Below, one piece after another: positions 54,586 to 64,000 of a stretch of 64,000 nucleotides of DNA; within the stretch, counting starts at the first letter, position 1; each line of letters begins with the position of its first letter. The notes under the pieces were generated by a model, which did no database searches, was not told where the DNA came from, and worked only from the letters and a program-made list of their open reading frames with translations. The position numbers and the translations under genes are program-made. The stretch covers positions 1 to 64,000 of the forward strand of contig CAJHNH020008572.1 in the NCBI GenBank assembly GCA_905116865.2. The letters run 5' to 3'. The DNA is from Candidula unifasciata. Lineage: Eukaryota > Mollusca > Gastropoda > Stylommatophora > Geomitridae.

Positions 54586-55248
54586 AGGAAGTTCACCTAA
54601 TCTCACAGCCCCACAATGAATGGTTTAGTACACTCTGCTACAATACCAATGCGGCTTTGGGACTCAGAGGTTAGTGAATGCATTAAACAATTTCATAATC
54701 CTCAAGTATGAGGGTCTACTGATTATTTTGTTTTAAATTAAACAACAAAACAAAAAACAAACAAAAACTGTTCTTATAGTTTTCGGACAGAGCATGAGAG
54801 ATGCACCTGGTAATATTCCTAAAGACTGTACAGGGTACACTGTAGTCAACCTTCACTACAGAGACGGCACTTAACTGTTTACTGAGCTAATAACAGTGAA
54901 TCAGTAATGGCCAGAAAGTAAAATTATCATTACAGCAGCTCTAACAGTGTTGGCGTCTGCCGTCAGATTTTAACTCATTCTGGCTGTCACTTGCTTCTTT
55001 TCTTCTCTTTTAAAACACTTTTCTCACAAGAAGGGCAGAGCTGAACCCATATCAAGTAGAAAGAAAACTGTTGTAGATCAGTCTGTGAATTCAGTTTATG
55101 ACTTAACCCTTTTGCCCCCACAAGATGAACCTTTTTTAAAACACTGTTAAAAAGAAATGCACTGTTACGGTTCTTGAAACCCTACCTTAAGAAACTAAGG
55201 AGGAGAAGAAGAAGAAATGTGTGGGTCCTGGTAAGTTTCTAAAAAAAC

Positions 55249-55456
55249 ATCTAGGGCAGGATTCTCAACCTATGGGTCATGACCCTTTTGAGGGTCAAAC
55301 GACTCTTTTACAGGGGTCGCTTAAGACCATCAGAACATATTCACTGAAGCTATGAAGTAGCAATGAACATAATTGTATGTTTGGAGGTCACCACAACATG
55401 GGGAACTGTATTCAAGGGTCTCAGGATTCAGAAGGTGGAGAACCACTGATCTAGGG
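55249..55456. mobile_element. SPIN-like hAT MITE, copy 2
   Basis: Element 55257-55448 (192 bp), ends CAGGATTCTCAACC and GGTGGAGAACCACTG, flanked by a perfect 8-bp duplication ATCTAGGG (55249-55256 and 55449-55456). Same internal blocks as copy 1 but clearly diverged. Confidence 0.92.
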
Positions 55457-55919
55457 GGTTGAAACCTATGACCACTGAGCAGACAGGTAAGCCAGCTAAC
55501 TACTGCATCACTGCAATTTCTTTCATTCACTTATTCATTTACAAGTTGAAGGGGTGATATTTACATGCTTTGTAACTGTTTCTTTCTTCTTCCTTTTTCT
55601 TTTTCAATTTAAAAAAAAAATACAAAATTCCAATCCACAATTGGAAAATTTCAACACTCCTTCTCCCTCTGCTTAAACTTCAGCCTGATATCATCAGGTG
55701 CTATCTGATACTGGGCAAGAAAATCACAAGTTGATCTTATCACAAGCCATGCAGATAATACAGAAACAAACTGAAACGGAATCACAGTTAAGATACCCCA
55801 GTGCACTCATACAATCCTCAAACCAGACAAGAGGAGAAACAACACATACCTCAGCTACGTACATTTCAACATTAACCTGTTTATAAGAAAAAAGTTTACA
55901 ATTTGTTTTCATGTTTACC

Positions 55920-56010
55920 TGAATATGGAAACACCAAGAGGCAGAGGGAGACCCAGAAGAAATGGATCGAAGGAGTCACTCACAGCCTATGACCTCACAA
56001 CATCAGAGCA
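55920..56010 (+). mobile_element. LINE 3' tail fragment
   Basis: METPRGRGRPRRN; related to 44690-44915. Confidence 0.6.
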
Positions 56011-56444
56011 TACCAAGCTTCGTCAAAACAATGTACTCAGCGTTATACACAGCTTAAATCCACCACTGAATCTCCATACACATTCTTCAAATGTTCGCGA
56101 ATGCATACGGGGAGTCTTACCCTCAGCACTGAGGAACTCTATGACATCACACTGTTTTATCCGAACGCCTCTGACAGCCATTTTTACACAGTTACAGTAG
56201 TGCCACCTGTTAGTAAAACAGACTAGTAATGCTACACAGTACAGAGAAGTGTTTGTAGTATCCTGCTGAATTTACAAACTGCACACTGTTACAGTATTTA
56301 CATAGATTTTATTTGATTAAAAAAGAGCCATTTCTTTCTTTTTTTTTTATAACTGCCCCTTGTACATGCAAAGTACTCATTTATATGAACATATTTAGAG
56401 CAATGTACTCATTTCTCAACTCTCTCAAATCATAAAAATATTAT

Positions 56445-56535
56445 TTAACTCCTTCTATCCCACAAAGCTTGAACTGTAACCAATAAATGCAAGCGTCAGA
56501 ATGAATTGACAACATAGGAGACAGAAGGAGTTCAA
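56445..56535. mobile_element. small TTAA-type MITE, decayed
   Basis: Ends TTAACTCCTTCTATCCC and GGAGACAGAAGGAGTTCAA, inverted; the right TTAA has mutated. Confidence 0.45.
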
Positions 56536-56714
56536 CTGACAGACAGAGAAGAGAGGGTCTCAGTAACTACTAAAGACTTAACATTCTTAAATCAAGTGAA
56601 GGGTGAGAGTTAGTGAGAGGTGAAGAGATTAAACTATCGGAACAAAACTCTTTGTTGAATTCACTGAGAGACAAAGACAAAACTGGTTGAACAATGTCGA
56701 CAGTGTACAACCTG

Positions 56715-56800
56715 AAAATGGAAACATCAAGCGACAGAGGAAGGCCTAGAAGAATACGGATTGAAAGAGTCACTAGCAACCAACATGGTGAGGGACTGAG
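56715..56800 (+). mobile_element. LINE 3' tail fragment
   Basis: CTGAAAATGGAAACATCAAG...GGAAGGCCTAGAAGAATACG, as at 55925. Confidence 0.55.
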
Positions 56801-56844
56801 TTTTTTTCAGATGGGCTGTCTTGGCAGCGACATACTGTAAAGGA

Positions 56845-56960
56845 TCTTCTTCTGCGTCACCTGAAGATGTAATTGTGTCGTTTCCGTTTACAGCGTGGCT
56901 GCGATACTTGTGCCTTTCGGCTGACACATCTGACTTTTGCAGGCAATTGTTGACCGGGTT
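56845..56960 (-). mobile_element. SINE F fragment
   Basis: CTTCTTCTGCGTCACC...GGCTGCGATACTTGTGCCTT. Confidence 0.6.
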
Positions 56961-58110
56961 AGCTATCCTGATTAGTTTCGTGAGATACTGCAATCTCACT
57001 GTAGTGTGGTTATCTCTGTTTCCCAGGTCACAGGTGGTGCCCCACATAAGGCTGGTCCAGAGAAGCCACATGGTGCTCATTAGCCCTCAAGAGAAGGCAG
57101 GGGCAGAACATGAGCATTCCCAGCCATACAATACAAGGTGCTCTGGTACTGGGCTCATCCAAGGAATCATCACGTCCTGCTTATGACTGTTTAACCTCAC
57201 TTCCATATACTGAACATCTCATTCATCAAGGGCTATGTCTTTTGGAGCCAGCAGTAGGCAGCCATGGAATTTCGATTACCAACCCAAAATGAGTACTCTG
57301 CTTCGTGTACATGTTAAACATTTACTGCAGTGGACTTCCACATCCTCTAGTTTCATATGACAGTTCTCACATAGATACCTAGGGGCATCCAGTGCGGCAG
57401 TATACAGACAGATGGGTCTGTTTCATTTTCTTCCAAGTCATGGTCTATGAACTCTGCACCTCGTCCATGACGATATAGATTACAACCTATAATCTGCACA
57501 GTCACATCTCATCCACAAACTTAAAGAAGTACTTCCCTAAGGAAAGTAAAGGAGCTTGTACAGGATAACATTTCTATCAAAATTAACAGAATATTTATGA
57601 AATGTGGCAATCACAATTAAACATCACAATGGTTAAACACAAAAACAACAAAATAATGATTATCCAAATTGAATCAATAAGATACTGATGATGACAGCAA
57701 GATTCGGCCATTTAACCAGGTTAAAACAATATTCAATCATTGTTTCTGATTGCACATAGGGAACATTACACGAGGCATATTGTGTGAATCACCCGACAGT
57801 TCCTCACTGACAGAGGACTGGAATGGAACAAGGCCAGCAAGAAAACTGCTGATAGAGAAAAGTCTGGTGATCTCTCTGGCAAACCTCTACACCCCAAGGT
57901 AGAAGAGCAGCGACTAAGTAAGTAAAATATTAAGTTAATTAATAAAAAATATATTTTTTTTTACAAACAATTTCTGCAAGATAACCATTCTTGTGTAAAA
58001 AAAAAACAGGGCTCTAAGTCCGATTTTGATGTCTCTACAATTCACATACTTATGGCAACCAAGTCAACTGAAGTCTCAAAGTAACATTGTTAAAGAAAAT
58101 GTCAAAACAG
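56961..58110. other. intergenic, no element recognised
   Basis: Moderately complex sequence; a 121-codon plus frame and a 117-codon minus frame across 56727-57186 overlap each other and the SINE F fragment and are not believed. Confidence 0.45.
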
Positions 58111-58119
58111 TTTGTATTA

Positions 58120-58310
58120 CCACTTTTCAGGGCCGCGCAGGACAAAAAAAGTTTTTAGAGTGAGGATTTCAGGGGCCCATGGCTAGTGCAGGTTAGGTAT
58201 TTATTTATCCCTTGGCAAAATAAAACACACAAAAAAACCATCACCTTAACGAGGACGCAAACTTGGGTCTCCCAGATGAGAGCCAAGGGATCTTAACTTA
58301 TCCTAAAATG
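58120..58310 (-). mobile_element. SINE C copy
   Basis: GGGGCCCATGGCTAGTGCAG, then minus-strand head with GGGAGACCCAAGTTTGCG. Confidence 0.8.
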
Positions 58311-58439
58311 TGTTTACTGATGAATGCAATTTAGCCAAAACATCCAGTTTGTAATCTTTTTGTACAGCTAACAAATGTTCCATTTTAGTCATCTAATCTA
58401 TCTCAGATTATGAGATTACTGTAGTTACCAGTAAAATAA

Positions 58440-58610
58440 TATAAAGTAGTTTGCCCATCTAGTAAGAATGCAGCCAGACCAACCTGTATATGAAACCTCC
58501 TACAGAATATCTGGGCAGAAAGTGAGAGGAAGACCAAGAAAGAGAGGGAGAGATGGTGCAACTGAATCTTGCAACAAAGACGAAAAAATCCATCACTCCA
58601 GAAGGACAAG
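58440..58610 (+). mobile_element. LINE 3' fragment
   Basis: LVRMQPDQPVYETSYRISGQ, RGRPRKRGRDGA; family of 10620-10990. Confidence 0.72.
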
Positions 58611-58634
58611 ACAAATGTAGAAGATAACCAAGCT

Positions 58635-58802
58635 AGTTATGTTAGTTGCGTATCCTTTACAGGAACTTGCAGAACCAACCCTAGGCAAATTTACGGCCAG
58701 TAGTTTACCAACGCAAGGCGCATGGTCAGCAGCTGGAATCGAACCCTGCATCCCGGCATTACAAAGCCTTTGCATCGGCTTAGCCATAGAGCGGATAACC
58801 AC
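58635..58802 (-). mobile_element. SINE E copy
   Basis: Tail GTATCCTTTACAGGAACTTG; head on the right, minus strand GCTCTATGGCTAAGCCGATG. Confidence 0.87.
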
Positions 58803-59084
58803 GCTAGTATAACCCAGTAATTAAGTGTGGCGACAACAGAAGAAAGAAGAAAAGTAGTGACATTTTCTGGGATTCATATGAGAAGAAAAAGTGACAAGAA
58901 TGGGAAATGGCCAAAATTTTATGTGGTGGCCTGTAAAATATGAAGCCTAAACATACTGCCAGTTTCTGATTTTTTGCACTATTTTTCCACCAGTGGAATG
59001 CAGCTTTTAAATATGCAATACTGTCTCTATTTGTAAAATAATGTGAGAACATGCATTTTCCCTATAGCAACATACTGATGTGAG

Positions 59085-59475
59085 TTGTGGACTATATCCC
59101 AGTCCTTAAGAGAATAGGGGAATGAGCTGAAATGCTATAGAAAGATTCTCAGAATATCTTGGACAAAAAAGAGGAAAAATACTGACATCTTGAAAGATTT
59201 TAACATCAAGGAAGATTGGCTAATAAACAGCATCCTGTCTTTGAAGCTGAAATATTTTGGTCATATCAAGCACCATGACGGAGTGGAAACATTTATAGCA
59301 GAAGGCATGGTACCAGGAAGGAGGGGCAGGGGCCGACCGACACGAAGATGGGCACAGGATATAAGTGACTCCTTGAGTATGAAAGTACATGAGGCGGGAG
59401 AGCTGGGTGGCGAGAGACCGAGTTTCTTTCAGACACTGCACAGGTGCAAAAAGAACAAATGCCACTAACTAGGCT
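59085..59475 (+). mobile_element. LINE 3' end
   Basis: KDFNIKEDWLINSILSLKLK, YFGHIKHHDGVETFIAEGMV, GRRGRGRPTRRWAQDISDSL. 92-codon frame 59190-59468. A second copy at 60530-60835. Confidence 0.87.
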
Positions 59476-59804
59476 TTTTAGGGAATGGCCAAACCAGCAA
59501 TGCGGGTTTTTCTGTCATCTTGTGGCCAAAGTCTGAACAACAATTTTGAATTAAAATTACATTGTGAGAACAGAACAGCCAAAACATATTGTAAAGTGAA
59601 AGATCAACAGGAAAAAAAGTACAGAGGGGAGTGGTAATTGAAGATTCTTCAGTCTTTCATCGCAGCATGAACAAATGTCAGCAGTGAATGAATCGGCTGA
59701 CACTTTTTGAGGAGATCAGGAGATGAGGAGGAGTAGACTGTCCATGCTATCTGGCAAAGCACTTTACAGATAATTTATAACCAAGGATAACATCACATAT
59801 ACAA

Positions 59805-60040
59805 GTTAGTCGCATATCTTTTTTTTTTTTTTAGGAAGTTGCAGATTTAACCCCAGCATTTGCTGGTCAGTATGGTTTTTACTGAGCAATTTTGCAATCA
59901 GTTATTTGCCACTGCTTTCTGAACTTCACTCTCGATACCCTGCTGAAATCCACACAGAGCAGTCTGTTGCCATACCGCCCACAGTTGGAATCAAGCTGGA
60001 TACCTCAGAATTTGCAACGCCCAAGCCACAGATGCATTAG
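59805..60040 (-). mobile_element. SINE E copy
   Basis: Diverged minus copy with a T15 run near its tail. Confidence 0.75.
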
Positions 60041-60049
60041 TGAAGTAAC

Positions 60050-60215
60050 GGACCGTTTTTATGCCAGCTATTTAGACTCATATATCTATACGGACCAACT
60101 CGCATGTGGTGGGTGATGTAGTCAACATTATACCGCCCATCTTTACTTCCCAGGACATTACCTGGCACCCATTTTAGACTAGATAGACCTGGCAGCCAAG
60201 ATAATTTGGGGTGGT
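60050..60215 (-). mobile_element. SINE A fragment
   Basis: CGGACCAACTCGCATGTGG...TTTACTTCCCAGGACATT. Confidence 0.78.
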
Positions 60216-60244
60216 GGTGGTGGGTGGGGGAACGGTCTTGATGT

Positions 60245-60465
60245 GATCATACATTTATATACTTGGCACGTACTGGGCATTTAGGGCTAAAACTATATTT
60301 TATTGACCAATCAGCACACTATATGTGATGTGGTCGTCGGTATCAGACCGCCCGCCTTTACCTCCCAGGGCTGTACCTGGTACCCACTCAAGGCTGGGTA
60401 GACCTGACAGCCAAGGTCACTTTAAAAAAAAAAAAAGTCCAGTACTGCCAGGATCCGAACCCACA
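60245..60465 (-). mobile_element. SINE A copy
   Basis: Second minus copy next to the previous one; ends at GGATCCGAACCCAC, cut by the following LINE tail. Confidence 0.85.
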
Positions 60466-60838
60466 CAGATTTTTATAAAAGTGCATGAAAAAACAGATTT
60501 TCTGAACTCTATGGACAAAGAATACAAGAAATACTGACATTCTAAAAGATCTGAACATCAAGGACAATTAGCTAATAAACAGCTTCTTGTCTTGGAAGCT
60601 AAAATATTTTAGACACAACAAGCCCCAGTGTAGACTGGACAAAATAATAGCAGAAGGCATACTGCCAGGAAGGGTGGGCTTGGGGGTGGCCAACATGAAG
60701 ATGGGCACAGGAAATAAGTGGCTCTTTGGATACAAAAAGTGCACGAGGCGGGAAAGCTGGCAAGAGACCGAGTTTCTTTCAGGCAGACAGACAGCGATGA
60801 GAGTGACAATCTGCAAAGGACTTTCTACATGATGATGA
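60466..60838 (+). mobile_element. LINE 3' end, second copy
   Basis: LLSWKLKYFRHNKP-like and IIAEGILPGRVGLGVANMKM; ends in (ATG)n-like GATGATGATGATGAC. Its 5' edge replaces the head of the SINE A copy. Confidence 0.82.
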
Positions 60839-60949
60839 TGATGACATTAAGGGAAAAACTGACCAGTTAACGGAATGAGAGAGACATGATATTCCACAAC
60901 ACATAAAGAAAATAAATTCTTCTTGTCCTTTGATAGTTACTAGTGGTTT

Positions 60950-61389
60950 TTATGGTATTCTAATGATTCATAAAAGTTTTCACAAGTGTTTCCAAAATAT
61001 TTTCATCAGTATTTGTGGCGAATTAAAACACTTGACCGAATGATCATCAATGTTTCTGTTTCAATACTTGTTCAATATTTCAGATACTAGACAATGAAAA
61101 CATGCAATACTGTTTTCATAAGTGTTCTTGTGGTTTACTAAAGAATTAAAACAGTAAAGACTATTTTCACCAGAGCTTTTGTGGTTTACTTATAAATAAA
61201 AACATGTAACACTATTTGTATCAGTTTTCTATCATTGTAGTTTGCCAGAGAATTAAAATATTTAACACTATTATCATTAATGGTTTTTTTTTAATATTTT
61301 GTTTTGTTTACTAGAAAATTAAAACACCTGACACTATTTTTTAAAAGTGTTTTGGAGTTAACCAGAGAATAAAAATATTGAGCATTTTC
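60950..61389. repeat. ~60-bp degenerate array, first part
   Basis: Units AATTAAAACACTTAACACTA...TTTCATAAGTGTTTTGTGG...TTTACTAGAG. The array resumes at 61915, 62140 and 63500. Confidence 0.85.
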
Positions 61390-61914
61390 TTAACCCTTCG
61401 AACCAAAGAGCCGCAAAATGGACACTTCTAGTTGGGCCCAGCTCTCTCCGACTTGTCTATAGTGATTTGTTTACGAGGCACAAACTTCAAGCTACTGGCT
61501 GTTTATTGGCTGCGCAATATTCAAAAGGCCAGGATATGAATAAATTAACCAATAATAGCATTTAGAGGAGGTTTTCCTTAGTGCTAAATGGCTTTTTTAA
61601 AGCCAAGATTTTCCTGTAACCCTCAGTGATAGAGAACACGGGACCACGACACGGGTCACCCTATATGTGTTTTTAAGGCCTCGGAGGATGTATTACATTT
61701 AATGCTACATTCTGTTCATGTGTATAGATTACTCCCTTCATATATCTTTAAATGTTTTTGGAATTTAAAAAAAAAATGTAGATAAATACATTTTTTATGA
61801 ATTTATTAGTTACCTGTGTAAAAAATGCGTATAAGTGTGTTTTGTAAGGATTTTTCATAGAGTTCCTGTGGGGTCAAACCCATTTTGTTCTATTGTCCCA
61901 GGGCGAGTAGTTAA
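61390..61914. mobile_element. TTAA-bounded insert in the 60-bp array
   Basis: 517 bp between TTAA copies at 61390-61393 and 61911-61914. The array is continuous if it and one TTAA are removed. Ends (CCCTTCGAACC and, inverted, CTACTCGCCCT) are weakly inverted. Probably piggyBac-like; no ORF. Confidence 0.6.
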
Positions 61915-61977
61915 ATAGTTTTGTGGTTTACTAGAGAATTAAAACTTTCACACTATTTTCATAAGTGTGTTCTGGTT

Positions 61978-62142
61978 TGCTCATCATCAGGTACCTTACC
62001 AGGCAACATAGGCGTTCAGGTCTCTCCAGGGATGTCGGTCCTTGGTATTCTAAATCAATCCCACTGATGATATTCCTCCTTGCCATCTCTTCAGCCCATC
62101 AAGCATAATGTGAGTTGGTATGCCTCTGCCCCTTCTACGGGT
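61978..62142 (-). mobile_element. WHGG-family LINE 3' fragment
   Basis: CATCATCAGGTACCTTACCA, GATATTCCTCCTTGCCATCT, CCCATCAAGCATAATG: minus tail of the 20690/12570 family, inserted in the 60-bp array. Confidence 0.78.
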
Positions 62143-62248
62143 TTACTAGAGAATTAAAATATCTAACACTATTTTCATAAGTGTTTTATAGTAAACCAGA
62201 GGGCTTTACAACACTGAACACTTTCATCAGTGTTTGAATTAAAATATT

Positions 62249-63110
62249 TACGAGGGTCAGTCAAAACATTAATGCCTCACATTTTTTTCTAAGTAAATTC
62301 TGTATCCTTGTTCAAATTGTAAATTTAGCAGAATTCTACAGACACTCTTCCTCACTGTTAAGCATTAAAACCCTATTTCAGTAATGTCAAGAGCAAAGTG
62401 TGCAGAGCAAGCTAAGTGCAACCATGAAGGACCTGCTACTGACATGCGAGTTCATAGAGGCAACACACCTGATGGTCTAATCTGAGCATATGAAACCGAA
62501 CGCAAAGAAGAAGAAGTTTCAGTAACTGGTGACACCATTGTAACGGTTTAAAAATGGCTACCAAAACAGGTTTGGTTAAAACAAAGCAATGTCATAGAAT
62601 TCCTCAAAGCTAAAGGCATGACCCCAATTTGCATCCATGAACTTTTGAAGAATGCTTATAAAGATTCAACAGTGGATGTTAGCACTGTCCGATGCTGGGT
62701 ATATCGTTGTGACAAAGTTGAAGTAGGGCAATCCTCAATGGCTGACGCAAAGTGTACTGACCGTCCATCTTTCCCAATAACCCTAGACAACATTCATTGA
62801 GTTGATGACATCATTCGTGCTGACCATCAGGTATTACAGGATGAACTGATGGTCTGGACACTGCCTTCACTAATGGACAACATGGAGGACAGTTCATCCG
62901 TCTTACCCGAGAGTCAACATGAATTATATCAATTCGATGAATGCTGTGTGGAGTAACTGCGGCAGATGAATTAATGTTTTGTTCTAAACATATCGGTGGT
63001 ACCTTTCCTATGGAGTCAGGGATCACTCTGCAGTGGCAACAGACTGTCTCTAGATAATGCACAGGCTTTGTGTTATGGAGAGGAGGAACTCATCCCTGGC
63101 CTTAACTGGC
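62249..63110 (+). mobile_element. decayed mariner-like element
   Basis: Starts at a TA with CGAGGGTCAGTCAAAACATT, a mariner-type terminus. Plus frame 62570-62800 reads MTPICIHELLKNAYKDSTVD, VSTVRCWVYRCDKVEVGQSS and DRPSFP, matching the helix-turn-helix and linker region of mariner transposases. Catalytic part deleted; right terminus not found. Confidence 0.78.
62376..62525 (+). mobile_element. 132-bp retro-insert nested in the mariner
   Basis: Insert 62385-62516 between two TTTCAGTAA copies (62376-62384, 62517-62525). Its 5' 85 bp match 44953-45040; its 3' end ACGCAAAGAAGAAGAAG matches the SINE B tail. Confidence 0.85.
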
Positions 63111-63193
63111 TGTGATTCTGATGCCTTTCTAAAACACAATATATAACACTATCTCTGGAAAAATGGACAGGTACCACAAACTAAGTGACTCAA

Positions 63194-63495
63194 AATAACA
63201 CTAGTTCCCCATGTGGGTTCTGTGGTCTCATTGTGGGGAAAACAAAAATAGACCCACTGGCTCCCCAACAAGCATGTTGTATGAGTCAACTAATTGAGGG
63301 TTCCTTGAAAGTCAGAGTACATCTGCTTGAGAAGCAAGGAACCAACAATCTGCATACAAGTAAGAAAGATCTGTAAAACAGATGTACAAGCAAAACTCAG
63401 GTCCTGGAACAAAGCCAAAGTCCAGAAATGGACAAACAACCAGGACTTTCCAGAAGGGTTTACAGCCAGTGAACGCAAACAACAATAACACTAGT
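63194..63495 (+). mobile_element. SINE B copy with perfect 12-bp target duplication
   Basis: Element 63206-63483 (278 bp) between AATAACACTAGT copies at 63194-63205 and 63484-63495. Good reference copy for the family. Confidence 0.94.
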
Positions 63496-63835
63496 GTAAT
63501 CAGCATTTCCTTCTGTACTAGAGAATTCAAACAGTTAATGATACTCTAACCAGGGGTGTACTAAACACCGAAAACACTTAACACTACATGTTTTCATGGT
63601 GCACTAGTGACTTAACATAACACAAGTCCAATTTCTGTAGTGTCCTCTCACTGGATACCAGCAGTTCAAAATAACACTACTGTAATTAGTATTTTCTTCT
63701 CTACTAGAAAATTAAAACAATTACCAATTCTCTTATCAAAATTCTGTGGTGTAATAAAAAAAAAAAACACTCAACACTATTTGATATGAGTCCGCATCCT
63801 GTGGTATCCTATATTTCACACTAGTGATTTATATA
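63496..63835. repeat. ~60-bp degenerate array, last part
   Basis: Three or four more units of CTAGAGAATTCAAACAGTTA...AACACT; ends in T and TA-rich simple sequence at 63840-63880. Confidence 0.7.
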
Positions 63836-64000
63836 ATAGTTTTTTTTTTTTTATATATACATAAACATATATATATATACTGGAACGCTATCCTCCGAAT
63901 TACGGCCACATATTATGGCGGCCAAAAAACACCCTGACAGGGCCTCAGTTACATGTAAATTGTGGACTTCCGGCGACTTAAATTGCAGACCGGTGACTAT

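Noticed and set aside
56727..57186. 121-codon plus and 117-codon minus frames
   Set aside because: They overlap each other and contain SINE F and LINE tail sequence; no domain recognised.

Overview
The window is animal nuclear DNA. It has one large intron-rich gene with spliced, phase-matched exons, introns of several kilobases, AATAAA-type signals, dense SINE/LINE/DNA-transposon debris and long minisatellites, and nothing prokaryotic. The tRNA-derived SINEs, several APE-type LINE families, piggyBac-like MITEs and especially SPIN-like hAT elements suggest a mollusc, most likely a heterobranch (pond-snail-like) gastropod. That taxonomic call is an inference from repeat content and general knowledge, not proven here.

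The single confident host gene is on the minus strand, 40436 down to 11204. It is a cytoplasmic protein tyrosine phosphatase of the PTP-PEST family (PTPN12/PTPN18/PTPN22 type). Eleven coding exons were read by eye with consensus splice sites. They join in one open frame of 565 codons plus a stop, with all catalytic motifs intact (KNRY loop, WPD loop, [11 protein letters not shown]-loop split by an intron, Q-loop). The non-catalytic tail sits almost wholly in one terminal exon and carries three imperfect repeats, two of them with a Tyr-Ala-Asn motif. The introns hold nearly every repeat family named below.

Layout: 1-1310 is a ~31-bp minisatellite with a 364-bp higher-order duplication; 1314-1760 a second array; 4230-7270 a 3-kb zone of ~20-bp repeats broken by SINE, LINE and MITE insertions; 8640-9030 a 50/53-bp alternating array; 10620-10990 a LINE tail; 11204-40436 the phosphatase gene; 40437-64000 repeat-dominated DNA with no host gene that I can support.

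Mobile elements: (A) a tRNA-derived SINE, about 18 copies; (B) a ~280-bp SINE-like element with a (GAA)n tail and several copies with perfect target-site duplications, plus a variant (F) sharing its head but not its body; (C), (D), (E) three more tRNA-derived SINEs; a 5'-truncated APE/RT LINE at 20981-23568 with a 10-bp duplication; an RNase H-bearing I-like LINE with many 3' fragments; several other LINE tails; piggyBac-like elements in TTAA sites, one with a transposase N-terminal remnant; a TA-flanked MITE; a decayed mariner; and two SPIN-like hAT MITEs with 8-bp duplications.

The most unusual signals are the two SPIN-like hAT copies (a family known for horizontal transfer between animal phyla), the repeated tandem amplification of short segments of LINE and SINE 3' regions into new minisatellites at four separate places, an unidentified 421-bp insert with a 14-bp target-site duplication, and a hairpin made from an inverted SINE pair. 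I see no previously undescribed enzymatic system.
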